This document shows, in pieces, positions 1 through 7,444 of a DNA stretch of 64,000 nt. Location of the stretch: positions 558,001 through 622,000 of the forward strand of contig JAVJNT010000001.1 in assembly GCA_040217175.1 (NCBI GenBank), in the 5' to 3' direction. This stretch comes from Phycisphaerales bacterium. GTDB lineage: Bacteria; Planctomycetota; Phycisphaerae; Phycisphaerales; UBA1924. A program made the translations under genes and the position numbers. Each line of letters starts with the position of its first letter. Position 1 is the first letter of the stretch. Below the pieces are notes generated by a model. That model saw nothing but the letters and a program-made list of their open reading frames with translations, was not told where the DNA came from and ran no database searches.

Positions 1-902
1 TCGGTGGTGGCCACACGATCGAACCCATCGGGGATCGGCAGCAATTCACGCGACGCGGCGGTGCCGTTCCAGACCACGGGCAGGGTGGCATCCACGCCCA
101 CCTGCCACCCATCGTGCATCGCGTAGATGACGCCCGTGCCCAGGTTCTCCCACGACTCGGCCGTGCCACGCCACAGGGCCGCGTGCGGCACGCCATCGAT
201 CCACACCTCGCCCCCCTGGACGCCCGCGTCGGCGGCGTTGGCCGAGGACCGCGAAGCGCCGGCGGGGTGGAGGTCGACCCAGGAATCGGCGGTGCCCCGC
301 CAGAGCCCCGCGCGCCGCGTCTCGTCGAACAGCGCGCTGCCGACCTGCACGCCGTCGTGGACGCCCAGGGCCAGCGACACCCGGGCGCCCGCGGGCATGA
401 GATCGACCACCGAGGCCGCCGTGCCGGTCCACAGCGCGGCGCGCTCGGTGACCGGCTCGGTCCAGGTCCAGCCGACCTGCTGCCCGCCGTGGGTGGCAAC
501 CGCCGTGGAGTGCGAGATCCCGTGGCGATCCTGGGTGTGCAGGCTGACCCACGTGTCCGCCGACCCGCTCCACAGGCTCGCACGATTCTCATAGATCCCA
601 TAGAACGATCGCAAGTAGTTCACTGACCCGACCTGCTGTCCCTCGTGCGCACCCAGGCACTGCGAGCCGTGCTGCAGCGACGGGGGCTGGAGGCTGACGA
701 AAGAATCGGGCGCGTACTCGCTCCAGAACCCGGCCTCGCCGTTGCTGCCCACCGGGACGCCGCCGTCGATCCCATGCACGGACGCAAAGGGCTCGCCGGG
801 CACCTGCAAGCTGGTGTACTCCCATTGGCCGCACGCGACCGACGGCGCGAGCGCCAGCGTTGCGATCCCCGCTCGTGCCATGCGAGTCCTCGCTCGTGCC
901 AT
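1..902 (-). CDS. Secreted repeat protein, 3' end outside the window
   Basis: The reading frame is open from an ATG at 902 down to the window edge, giving 300 codons and no stop, so the gene continues beyond position 1. An AGGAGG ribosome binding site lies 8 nt before the ATG. A second in-frame ATG (879-881) is less well placed. The N-terminus has several arginines, then a short hydrophobic stretch ending near an Ala-Cys-Gly, which fits an export signal. The mature part repeats a module of about 40-45 residues centred on forms of ALWxGTAxSWVxLHP followed by GxQVG. This resembles HAF-type or other beta-propeller-like extracellular repeats, but I cannot assign a family firmly. Function unknown, probably extracytoplasmic. 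A C-terminal dockerin-like tail, as in three other secreted proteins here, would lie outside the window. Confidence 0.8.
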   Translation of the reverse strand, partial: MARARTRMARAGIATLALAPSVACGQWEYTSLQVPGEPFASVHGIDGGVPVGSNGEAGFWSEYAPDSFVSLQPPSLQHGSQCLGAHEGQQVGSVNYLRSFYGIYENRASLWSGSADTWVSLHTQDRHGISHSTAVATHGGQQVGWTWTEPVTERAALWTGTAASVVDLMPAGARVSLALGVHDGVQVGSALFDETRRAGLWRGTADSWVDLHPAGASRSSANAADAGVQGGEVWIDGVPHAALWRGTAESWENLGTGVIYAMHDGWQVGVDATLPVVWNGTAASRELLPIPDGFDRVATT

Positions 903-1147
903 GCGAATGCCCTCCTGCGTCTCTGGCCGGACCCCGAGCGATCCCACGCTCGCCCCCACGCCCCCACGCCCACCGCGCCCACCGCGCCTTGCCCCTCGCC
1001 AGGGCGGCCCCTCTCGATCTGGCGAACAAGTCTATCACCGGCCCGAGGGCAACGCCCTGGGATCACGCCCCAAGCCCCGGCGGCCGCATCCGCCCGAGCG
1101 GGCGTGGGCGGGCCTCGCACCAGGGCCGTGATCGCCCGGGGGAGCAC

Positions 1148-1378
1148 GACCCGGGCGTGAAGAAGCATCACGGGGGCGTGGAGGGCCACGACACCAGCGT
1201 GAACCGACGCGACGAGGGCGTGAGGGAACACGACCAGGGCGTGAACCGACACGACCAAGGCGTGATGGGACATCATGAGAGCGTGGACCAACACGACCAA
1301 GGCGTGAAGGAACATGACCAAGGCCTGAAGGAACATGACCAAGGCGTGAAGGAACACGACCTCGGTGCACGCCACGAT
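1148..1378 (+). repeat. 21-bp tandem array 1 (11 units)
   Basis: Eleven contiguous units of exactly 21 bp. The consensus is GACCAAGGCGTG (about 12 constant bases) followed by a variable block such as AAGGAACAT, AACCGACAC, ATGGGACAT or GACCAACAC. In the frame starting at 1148 each unit reads as a heptapeptide of the DQGVKEH type. Units near the 3' end are nearly identical; those at the 5' end are more diverged. Because 21 is a multiple of three, the array stays open in several frames on both strands. On the minus strand it would read as hydrophobic LHALVMF-type heptads. It fills most of the gap between the gene at 1-902 and the one at 1665. Confidence 0.9.
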
Positions 1379-1441
1379 GACCTCCGGCGTCGGTTCTGGG
1401 ACGGCCGTGCGTGGTTCTTGGACGAAACCCAGCGGTTCTAG
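1157..1441 (+). CDS. Candidate heptad-repeat peptide from array 1
   Basis: Starting from a GTG at 1157 (GGGGGAG lies about 13 nt upstream), the frame runs through ten heptads of the DQGVKEH type to a TAG at 1439-1441, predicting 94 residues. The repeat part is very rich in His, Asp, Glu and Lys. The tail (last 20 or so residues) is aromatic and Arg-rich, with FWDGRAWF. An eight-T tract follows at 1453-1460. No homologous domain is recognised. The start is weak and the same DNA is open on the other strand, so translation is only a possibility. The strict 21-bp spacing is what makes a coding role plausible. Confidence 0.35.
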   Translation: MKKHHGGVEGHDTSVNRRDEGVREHDQGVNRHDQGVMGHHESVDQHDQGVKEHDQGLKEHDQGVKEHDLGARHDDLRRRFWDGRAWFLDETQRF

Positions 1442-1575
1442 GACGCGCCGTGAGTTTTTTTTGGGTTGCGCTGGATGGCGCGCTCGATCGGACCCGTGGA
1501 TCGGGCGATGCAACGCTCGGACGCGGGCGATGGTCGGCCGCGTGCACGGATGCATCAGCAACCACGAGGTTCGCC

Positions 1576-1668
1576 ATGAATGCACGCATCGCGATCGTCC
1601 TTTCTCCGTCCGCACCCTGCACGCCCGTCCTTCGCACGGCGTGCGTCCTGGAAGGCGGTGCGTCATGA
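1576..1668 (+). CDS. Short ORF (30 aa) coupled to the FN3-like gene
   Basis: ATG at 1576 with ACGAGG a few bases upstream; TGA at 1666-1668 overlaps the ATG of the next gene (1665) as ATGA. The predicted peptide is 30 residues and ends LEGGAS. The paralogous gene at 42544 is preceded by a 29-residue ORF in the same arrangement that ends CEGAHS, and both contain an RTA/RTSAC stretch near the C-terminus. The repeated arrangement suggests a translated leader or coupling peptide. Short similarity in the shared upstream DNA could also explain it. Confidence 0.45.
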   Translation: MNARIAIVLSPSAPCTPVLRTACVLEGGAS

Positions 1669-2321
1669 GCGTGGTGCCAGATAGCCGCAGCGACGCCATC
1701 GACTGGTTCACCAACCGCCTGAGCGCCTGGAGCGCCGACCCGGCCGGCATCGGCCTCACCGAGGCCCTCGTCAACGAGCTGGCCGCAGCGACTGCCGCGG
1801 CTTCTTCGGCCAGGACCACCGCAGAGCAGGCCAACGACGCCAAGCTCGCGGCCTCGCAGAACTTCCGCAACCAGACCGACGCCATGCGCGAGATCGGCGT
1901 CGGGCTCGTGCAGAAGATCCGCGGCTTCGCCAAGGCGACCGGCGACGAGTCGGTCTACGCCACCGCGCTGCTGCCCGACCCGGCAACGCCCGAGCCCACC
2001 CCGGCCCCGGGCACGCCCACGGACTTCGAGGTGTCGCTCCGCCAGGACGGCTCGGTTGAGCTGGCCTTCCGCTGCGACAACCCCGGCAACGTGTTCGGCG
2101 TGACGTACGACGTCTGGCGCCAGGACGAGCCGCAGGGCAACTTCAACTACCTGCTGACGGCCGGCGAGCGCCGCTTCACCGACAGCACCGTGCCCGCGGG
2201 CACGGCGGTGGCGACGTACCGCGTGCAGGCCCGCCGCTCGACCCAGGCCGGCGGCCCGGCGCTCTTCGCCGTGCGCTTCGGCGTGGGCGGCAACGGGCAG
2301 GCGACGGCGGAAGCGGCGTAG
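1665..2321 (+). CDS. Helical plus fibronectin III-like protein, paralog 1
   Basis: 218 residues, ATG at 1665 with GGAAGG 9 nt upstream. Residues about 25-95 are Ala-rich and predicted helical or coiled coil, followed by a Pro-rich linker with PEPTPAPGTPT. Residues about 105-205 resemble one fibronectin type III domain (YDVWRQ, RRFTDSTVPAG, YRVQARRS, ALFAVRFG). No signal peptide or membrane segment is visible. It is clearly paralogous to the gene at 42544-43233, sharing FTDxTVPxGxxxxTYRV and FxVRFGV. Both copies follow a 21-bp array and a coupled short ORF. Function unknown; FN3 domains usually bind protein or polysaccharide. Confidence 0.85.
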   Translation: MSVVPDSRSDAIDWFTNRLSAWSADPAGIGLTEALVNELAAATAAASSARTTAEQANDAKLAASQNFRNQTDAMREIGVGLVQKIRGFAKATGDESVYATALLPDPATPEPTPAPGTPTDFEVSLRQDGSVELAFRCDNPGNVFGVTYDVWRQDEPQGNFNYLLTAGERRFTDSTVPAGTAVATYRVQARRSTQAGGPALFAVRFGVGGNGQATAEAA

Positions 2322-2345
2322 GCCGAGGCGTGTTGCACGTCCACC

Positions 2346-2387
2346 GCCCCGGCGGAGCGCCCCGAAGACGGGTCGCTGCGCCGGGGC
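2346..2387 (+). terminator. GC-rich hairpin after the FN3-like gene
   Basis: Arms 2346-2359 and 2374-2387 form a 14-bp stem with one mismatch around a 14-nt loop. It lies 24 nt after the stop of the FN3-like gene and before the convergent ndk. No T tract follows, so a terminator role is inferred from position. Confidence 0.45.
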
Positions 2388-2559
2388 TCGTCTATGTAGG
2401 TTGTTCTTGAGGCGCTCGCGTTGCTTGCTTGCGGGCTGCGCCCGGGCGGCCGGGGGGCCGCCGCGCCTGCGCATGCGCTGTCGCTCGAGGACTCGCTCGG
2501 CGGATGCTGCGGCGGTGGGCGCTGTGGGTGCAGTGGGCGGTGGGCGCCGGGCCGTCGAA

Positions 2560-3030
2560 CTACTCCGGCGAGCCGCTCGAGTAGTCGTACACCCACTGGC
2601 TCATCGCGCGCTCGTAATCGAGGACTTCGCCGTCCTTGAAGAACAAACCCAGCTCGCGCTTCGCGGCCTCGGGGCTGTCGCTGCCGTGGATGAGGTTGAA
2701 GCTGTTCGACACGCCGAAGTCGCCGCGGATCGTCCCGGCGTCGGCCTTGGAGCCGAACGTCGCGCCCATCATCGAGCGGCTGATGGCGATGGCGCCGATG
2801 CTGCGGATGGCCATGACCAGCACCGGGGCGCCGGTCATGAAGCGGACGAGGCCGTCGTAGAAGGGCTTGCCGGCGTGGTCCTTGTAGTGCTCGGCGGCCA
2901 GCTCCGGGCTGATCTTCATGAGCTTGCAGCCGACGACCTGGAGGCCCTTGTCCTCGAAGCGGCTGATGATGCGGCCCATGAGGCCCCGCTGGACGGCGTC
3001 GGGCTTGAGGATGATGAGGGTGGTTTCCAT
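2560..3030 (-). CDS. ndk: Nucleoside diphosphate kinase
   Basis: 156 residues, normal for the family. The enzyme transfers the gamma phosphate from ATP to other NDPs through a phosphohistidine. The sequence opens with METTLIILKPDAVQRGLMG, has the MGAT loop and AGTIRGDFG, and carries the active-site NLIHGSD with its catalytic His. The start is the ATG at 3030 with AGGAG upstream; earlier in-frame codons lack family similarity. A TACCCT box on the minus strand (3096-3091) may be its -10 element. It is a single gene, convergent with the FN3-like gene. Confidence 0.97.
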   Translation of the reverse strand: METTLIILKPDAVQRGLMGRIISRFEDKGLQVVGCKLMKISPELAAEHYKDHAGKPFYDGLVRFMTGAPVLVMAIRSIGAIAISRSMMGATFGSKADAGTIRGDFGVSNSFNLIHGSDSPEAAKRELGLFFKDGEVLDYERAMSQWVYDYSSGSPE

Positions 3031-3154
3031 GTCGGTGGGGCTCCTGTCGGGCTGATCGGGGTGGGGTCGCGAGTCTCGGTTCGGGCCGCAAGGGTAGGGG
3101 GCGGCGCGGGCTCGCAGCGGTTCCGTGAGAGGGCGACGAAAGGGCCACAAGAAG

Positions 3155-3186
3155 GCCGCCCGGGGCCTGGTTGGGCCCCGGGCGGC
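3155..3186 (-). terminator. 13-bp hairpin ending the YqjD/YqjE-like operon
   Basis: Perfect 13-bp inverted repeat (3155-3167 and 3174-3186) with a 6-nt loop, 43 nt past the last stop of the minus-strand operon. On that strand it is followed by a weak CTTCTTG tract. Confidence 0.55.
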
Positions 3187-3228
3187 GATCGATGGGAACA
3201 GGGATTCTCTTTTGCCCGCCGGACCGGG

Positions 3229-3621
3229 CTACTTCGCGGCCTTGCCCAGCAGGCCGGCCAGGGTTGCCAGCCGAGCGGCCGTCGTCGCGCCCTTGAGCAG
3301 CGTGCCGGGACCGACCAACAGCGCGAGCACGCCCACGCCGGCGGCGAACGCGGCGGGGTGGTCCTTCACGAACTGGATGGCGGCCGACGCGAGGTCGCCG
3401 CCATGCGAGTTCGAGCCACTGTCGTGACGGCGGGCGGCGGCGATGCGGAGGTTGAGCTTTGCCTCCTCGATCGTTTGCGGCTTGACGCGAGCGCTCGAGC
3501 GGATGGACTCCTGCCGGGCGGTCAGCCGGGCGCGGGCCGTGCTGGCGGCGGGGTGGCGTCGCGCGCTGTGGGGGTGCTGCGGGCGGTTTGGTTCGGGCGT
3601 GTAGCCGCGCTGGGAGATCAT
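3229..3621 (-). CDS. Small membrane-associated protein, third gene of YqjD/E-like operon
   Basis: 130 residues, ATG at 3621 with GGAGG upstream. The start overlaps the stop of the preceding gene as ATGA, which implies translational coupling. The first 65 residues are basic and Pro/His-rich. Residues about 80-125 are hydrophobic with a glycine-rich segment (AAGVGVLALLVGPG) that could be one transmembrane helix. Position and size recall YqjK, which follows YqjE in enterobacteria, but sequence similarity is not obvious. Function unknown; probably acts at the membrane with its two upstream partners. Confidence 0.75.
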   Translation of the reverse strand: MISQRGYTPEPNRPQHPHSARRHPAASTARARLTARQESIRSSARVKPQTIEEAKLNLRIAAARRHDSGSNSHGGDLASAAIQFVKDHPAAFAAGVGVLALLVGPGTLLKGATTAARLATLAGLLGKAAK

Positions 3622-3917
3622 GACGGATCGCCTCCAGCGGCGCGCATGCGGCTGCGGGCGACTCCTGCGAGCGCACCGCCGGTGATGAGCGCCGCGCCGC
3701 CGATGATGGCGAGCGCCGCGGCGATGCCCAGGGCCTGCGCGAGCGCCCACGTTGCACCGACGAGCACGGTGGCGACGCCGAGCATCGACAGCGTCGAGGC
3801 GCCCACGATGACGACGCCCCAGAAGGCCAGGTCGGCGCCGGTGCGGCGGAGCTGCCTGCCCTCGGCTTCGAGCAGCTCGACCGCGGCGATGAAGGTGTCT
3901 GCAGCCTTTTCGAGCAT
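3618..3917 (-). CDS. Phage holin-like membrane protein (YqjE/DUF1469 type)
   Basis: 99 residues, ATG at 3917 with a G-rich site 7 nt upstream. The N-terminus is amphipathic (LEKAADTFIAAVELLEAEG), then come two hydrophobic segments (about residues 27-50 and 57-85) and an Arg-rich C-terminus. This is the layout of the YqjE/DUF1469 family. It lies between a YqjD-like protein and a small basic membrane protein, the same order as yqjD-yqjE-yqjK. Roles suggested for such proteins are membrane stress and ribosome tethering; here this is inference from context. Confidence 0.75.
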   Translation of the reverse strand: MLEKAADTFIAAVELLEAEGRQLRRTGADLAFWGVVIVGASTLSMLGVATVLVGATWALAQALGIAAALAIIGGAALITGGALAGVARSRMRAAGGDPS

Positions 3918-4036
3918 GGTCTGGCCCCCCAGTGGGCTCGATCGAGTTCCGTGACGGAGCACGCCGCCCCGAGTCGAAGTTGGCGGCCCCCCGCTCGCGC
4001 TCGAGCGGGGGGCGTAGGAGAGAGACAAACCGGTTG

Positions 4037-4342
4037 CTAGCGGCGGACGCCCCGGGCGATCAACGCGCCCGCCACGGCGGCGCCGGCGAGCCAGAGCAGG
4101 GGGCGCTGGGAGACCTCGAGCGCGAGCCGGTCGTGGGCCTCGGTCGCTTGTTCCCTGGCGGCGTCGGACATCTCCTGGGCCTTGGCGGTGGCGGCGTGCG
4201 CGACGTCGGTCGCGCGTTCCGTGCCGCGCTGGGCGACGTCGTTGATGAGGGCGGCGACGTCGGCCTTGAGCGACGCGAGGTCATCGCGGATGGCGTCGAC
4301 GTCGGCCTTGGGGTCGGCGGTGCTGCTGCGGTTGCTGGACAT
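4037..4342 (-). CDS. YqjD/ElaB-like DUF883 protein
   Basis: 101 residues, ATG at 4342 with AGGAGG 6 nt upstream. Residues 10-75 form a charged helix with periodic Ala (DAIRDDLASLKADVAALIND), followed by a C-terminal transmembrane helix (LLWLAGAAVAGALIARG) and a basic end. That is the YqjD/ElaB tail-anchored family, which binds ribosomes at the inner membrane in stationary phase in E. coli. First gene of a three-gene operon; the 119-nt gap to the next gene contains a perfect 10-bp hairpin (3986-4013) that could reduce downstream expression. Confidence 0.85.
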   Translation of the reverse strand: MSSNRSSTADPKADVDAIRDDLASLKADVAALINDVAQRGTERATDVAHAATAKAQEMSDAAREQATEAHDRLALEVSQRPLLWLAGAAVAGALIARGVRR

Positions 4343-4501
4343 TGGTGCCTCCTGTTCTCGATCGCCCGGCCACGTGCGTTCGGGTGCGTTCGGTCGCCGG
4401 ACACTGAGATATTCCCGGGCCCCGCTGACCGCATGGTGAAGCGCGAATGAATCGTGGCTCATTCGGCGGCGGTCGGGCCTGGAAGAAGCGAGTTTGCGGC
4501 G

Positions 4502-5923
4502 CTAGTTCTCGCCCCGCAGCCGGGTGATGGTCTCGGCGAGCTTGGTCTTGATCTGCGGATCGGCCCCGACGTGGCGATCGACGATCACGCCGTTCTGGTC
4601 GACGACGACCATGGTCGGAATGCCGGTCACGTCGTAGTCGGCGGCGGCCGCGTCGCCCCCGAGCAGGAGGAGGTACTCGAAGCCCTTCTCCTTCATGAGC
4701 GCGGCCGGGTCGCCGTTTTCCCAGGCGTTGACGCCCATGACGACGACGTCCTGGTCCTTGAACTGCTCGTGGACCTCTTGCAGCTTGGGCATCACCATGA
4801 GGCACGGCGCACACCAGGTGGCCCAGAAGTCGAGCACCACGATCTTGCCGCGGTAGTCCGAGAGCGTGTGCGTGTTGCCTTCGGGATCCTGCAGCGTGAA
4901 GTCGGGGGCGGGGATGTTGAGCGCGGGCTCGGGTCGTCCGGCCGCCTGACGTTCGTCCGCGGGCGGTTCGAAGGCGATGGCCTCGAAGCCTTCGGGTGTC
5001 GGAAGCGAGAATGGCTGGGCGGGATCAAGCAGCGTGGAGAGCGGGGCCGCGCCGGGCTCTGCCCAGTTCACCTCGTCGAGCAGTCGCGAGGCTCGAGCAA
5101 CGGCGGCCGACGTGTCGGCCGGGCTGGCCAGCGGCTCGATGCTGGTAATGGTCGTCCGCGAGATGCCGTCGCCGACGCTTCGGTTGTCGTCGCCTCGCAC
5201 GTCGTAGTAGACCAGCTCGTTGCGCCGGGGCAGGTGGTCGTCGACGCCGAGATACCACCACGCGCCGAACGCGTAAGTCTCGGGAAACTCGGCAAGGTCG
5301 ACGTAGATTGCGTCGGTGACTTCTTCGCCGATGAGCACGCGGCCATCGTTGATGGGCGGCACACGCGGCTCTCGATCGACGATGGGACGGCCGACGAGCA
5401 TCTCCCACTCCGAGAGCCACTGCAACGCCATCCAGGCGCCCGAGCCGGCAAGCAGCATCTCGGCGTGCTCGTGCTCGGCCTCGACGACCGCGCGTTGGCT
5501 GGCATCGATCATGCGGACGGCCTCGTCGTCCATGGCGAAGGCGAAGGGGAGCGGCGTGCCGTCGCCGTCTGGATTCGCGGCAAGCCCGAAGGCGACGACG
5601 TGCCATTGCGGCCGAAGGTCTTGGCTGAGCAAGCCAGCGCGATCGGCCGTGCTGCTTCGGGCGAGCACGAGCCGAGCGGTGGTGTAGGGTTCGCGTGATG
5701 CCTGGGCGCCGACACCCTCTCGGGTGATGGAGATCGCGAGTGCGTCAGCGTTTCGGAGCGCGTGGTCGGCGGACCGAAGCAGCGTGAGCCCGTCAGCCCT
5801 CTCTTCGCGGGCCTCTTGCAACGCCTGCAAGCCTTCCTGCGAGGCCCGCGTGGACGAGACGGGCTCACAGACAAAGACGCACGCGATCGTGGAGAGGACT
5901 ACGCGGCGTGTGAGCGTGTTCAT
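4502..5923 (-). CDS. Exported TlpA/ResA-like thiol-disulfide protein with N-terminal extra domain
   Basis: 473 residues. A signal peptide (RRVVLSTIACVFVCEPVSS) is followed by about 310 residues resembling the outer-membrane-lipoprotein-sorting type DUF2092 region seen in planctomycete redoxins, then a thioredoxin fold (about residues 335-470). The latter contains VLDFWATWCAPC, the WCxxC redox motif, and the cis-Pro segment TGIPTMVVVD. Exported TlpA-like proteins reduce disulfides in cytochrome c maturation or other envelope substrates; the actual substrate is not indicated here. Single gene, with no neighbour of related function. Confidence 0.88.
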   Translation of the reverse strand: MNTLTRRVVLSTIACVFVCEPVSSTRASQEGLQALQEAREERADGLTLLRSADHALRNADALAISITREGVGAQASREPYTTARLVLARSSTADRAGLLSQDLRPQWHVVAFGLAANPDGDGTPLPFAFAMDDEAVRMIDASQRAVVEAEHEHAEMLLAGSGAWMALQWLSEWEMLVGRPIVDREPRVPPINDGRVLIGEEVTDAIYVDLAEFPETYAFGAWWYLGVDDHLPRRNELVYYDVRGDDNRSVGDGISRTTITSIEPLASPADTSAAVARASRLLDEVNWAEPGAAPLSTLLDPAQPFSLPTPEGFEAIAFEPPADERQAAGRPEPALNIPAPDFTLQDPEGNTHTLSDYRGKIVVLDFWATWCAPCLMVMPKLQEVHEQFKDQDVVVMGVNAWENGDPAALMKEKGFEYLLLLGGDAAAADYDVTGIPTMVVVDQNGVIVDRHVGADPQIKTKLAETITRLRGEN

Positions 5924-6066
5924 GGCGATTCCCCTCTCTCACGATGCTCCGAAGGTCGACACCGATGATATGCGAGGGGCAGACGCGCAAAGGCGAAGCG
6001 GCCACCCGGCTGAATGCCGGGGGGCCGCCCGCTGGGGGTTGGGATTGGACTACTTGGCTTCGGCGA

Positions 6067-6525
6067 TCAGCCGCGGGCGTCGCGCATGTCGCGGATGGTG
6101 TCGTGCGTCTCCTTCACCGAGGCGTACTGATCGGTGAGAACCGCATTCAGGGGGCTGCCAGCGGTTTTCTTCAGGACGTCCTCGTAGGTGCCCTTGATGG
6201 AGTCTTCGCCGCGCTCTGCCTCGGCCAGCACGGCGTGTTCGTCGCCGTTCTGGATGGTCCCGCGAAGGCTCAGCCACCACCGGTGGATAGATCCCGTCGC
6301 GGTGCCGCTTTCAGGTGCGTCGGCGTTGTTGACGTCCACAACCCGCTTGAGCTGATCAGCGAACTGCGCGCGACGCGTCGAACACTGGTGGAAGTAGCCT
6401 GCAATGTCGGCGTTCTCGATGTTCTCCGCCGCGGTCTCGAAGCCCTTGCTTGAATCGATGTTGATCTCGATCAGTGACTTGATCCCGTCGACGGTGTCCT
6501 TGTCGAGGTTGGTAATGGTCTCCAT
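6067..6525 (-). CDS. PA2169/DUF2383 four-helix protein
   Basis: 152 residues, all predicted helical. The N-terminal half (VDGIKSLIEINIDSSKGFE, later FHQCSTRRAQFADQL) and the C-terminal half match the DUF2383 ferritin-like four-helix fold found in PA2169-family proteins. The biochemical role is unknown. It is last of three small minus-strand genes (DUF1328 at 7086, lipoprotein at 6810, this gene) with gaps of 75-96 nt. Such genes often occur together in stress-responsive sets, so a joint role in envelope stress is an inference. Confidence 0.88.
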   Translation of the reverse strand: METITNLDKDTVDGIKSLIEINIDSSKGFETAAENIENADIAGYFHQCSTRRAQFADQLKRVVDVNNADAPESGTATGSIHRWWLSLRGTIQNGDEHAVLAEAERGEDSIKGTYEDVLKKTAGSPLNAVLTDQYASVKETHDTIRDMRDARG

Positions 6526-6600
6526 CGTGGATGCCTCCTTGGGAGCATTCTGCGTTGTTTCGTTGGCGTTCTGCGCCGTGCCTCTTGAAACGACTGCCGA

Positions 6601-6810
6601 TCAACCGAGATCGTCGACGGTGTCGTCCACGGCATCGGCCGCATCATCGACAGCATCGTCCACGGCGTCGCCGGCGTCTTCGATGGCATCTTCGGTGTCA
6701 TCGGCCGCGTCCTCGCAGCCGACCATCGTCGAAGAAAGCCCGAAGAGGGTGATGGCCGATGCGGTTGCGAGGCTACGAGCGATCAGGCGAGTGTTGAATC
6801 GATTGGTCAT
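6601..6810 (-). CDS. Small acidic lipoprotein
   Basis: 69 residues. The N-terminus is basic and hydrophobic and reaches a lipobox-like STMVGC at about residue 32. The mature part is almost only Asp, Ala, Glu and Val, in DAxDDAVDDA repeats, giving a highly acidic lipid-anchored peptide. The ATG at 6810 follows a GGAGT-like site. It lies between the DUF1328 and DUF2383 genes. No homologous domain; it recalls entericidin-sized lipoproteins but is not the same sequence. Confidence 0.75.
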   Translation of the reverse strand: MTNRFNTRLIARSLATASAITLFGLSSTMVGCEDAADDTEDAIEDAGDAVDDAVDDAADAVDDTVDDLG

Positions 6811-6906
6811 TGGGTACTCCTTACGTGTTGTGTCGTGTTTCGGTCTCGTCGTGTTGATTCTAAGTCGCTGCAGAGCGCGGAAGCGGCTCGGTGCGACCGC
6901 AATCTC

Positions 6907-7086
6907 TCACGCCGCGCTCGCCTTTCCGCGACGCACCAGGCCGAAGATGAGCGACAACACGAACAGCACGAGGAAGAGGAAGAAGAGGATCTTGGCGATC
7001 GCTGCCGCTCCGGAGGCGATGCCACCGAAACCAAAGATGGCCGCCACGATCGCGATCAAGAAGAAGGCCAGTGCCCAACCCAACAT
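6907..7086 (-). CDS. DUF1328 (YtjA-type) membrane protein
   Basis: 59 residues, ATG at 7086 with AGGAGAT 7 nt upstream, stop at 6907-6909. Begins [20 protein letters not shown], then [16 protein letters not shown] and a second hydrophobic segment, ending [12 protein letters not shown]. This is the canonical DUF1328 family: two transmembrane helices with a central Gly-Ala turn. Function unknown, commonly stress-induced. First gene of the set with the lipoprotein and the DUF2383 protein. Confidence 0.92.
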   Translation of the reverse strand: MLGWALAFFLIAIVAAIFGFGGIASGAAAIAKILFFLFLVLFVLSLIFGLVRRGKASAA

Positions 7087-7295
7087 TGTGAATCTCCTAC
7101 GCTGCGTACCGGGTTCTCGAACTGGGCTCGCTTATCGGTGGTACGCAACCGGTGCAAGCCATCGTTGATACGCCCATAGCTTCTCCCCCGCGCGTGAATC
7201 GGTCGTTGGCGGCGGGTGAATCCGGCGTCATCTTGCAATTGCTGCGTTTGGGCGTTGGCCGGAGGAGTGCGGCTTCCGGGCTCGCAGCCGCTTTC

Positions 7296-7323
7296 TTGAC
7301 CGCTTCGGCATCGTGGCTATGCT
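7296..7323 (+). promoter_or_regulatory. Sigma70-like promoter of the methionine operon
   Basis: TTGACC (7296-7301), a 16-bp spacer and TATGCT (7318-7323). The predicted start of transcription, near 7330, falls at the first base of the riboswitch P1 stem, which supports both calls. Confidence 0.75.
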
Positions 7324-7328
7324 CTGCC

Positions 7329-7444
7329 CGACATGCATCAAGAGTCCCGGGATGCCTCACAAGGTCCCGGGCGGCAACCGAGCGGGTCAGCAGACCACGC
7401 CACGGTGCCGAGGCCAGCCCCGGCGTGGGGAACGATGCGGTCGA
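7329..7444 (+). ncRNA. SAM-I (S-box) riboswitch
   Basis: P1 closes between 7329-7339 and 7434-7444, with GCATC pairing to GATGC plus CGAC to GTCG. Conserved core elements occur in order: ATCAAGAG after P1; P2 with CCCGGG on both sides; GGCAACC directly after it; P3 GCGGGTC-AGCA-GACCaCGC; then CGGTGC and CCAGC; then P4 CCCC/GGGG; then AA before P1 closes. This is the S-box architecture. It lies in the leader of a PLP sulfur-amino-acid gene and a homoserine dehydrogenase fusion, as expected for SAM feedback on methionine synthesis. No clear terminator follows in 7445-7543, so control of translation is possible. Confidence 0.88.

Noticed and set aside
903-1147. Coding region between the secreted protein gene and array 1
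   Set aside because: Frames are open because of high GC, but no ribosome binding site, motif or consistent codon pattern was found. I see nothing in this stretch beyond a probable promoter region.
1148-1378. CRISPR array
   Set aside because: The constant block is about 12 bp and the variable block about 9 bp, far too short for repeats and spacers, and no cas genes are present. The same holds for 32243-32452 and 42019-42186.
620-1933. A 437-codon minus-strand frame containing FLHALVM-type heptads
   Set aside because: It spans the FN3-like gene, the array and part of the secreted protein gene in the wrong frame. The heptads are a by-product of the 21-bp period, although a shorter minus-strand product of the array cannot be excluded.
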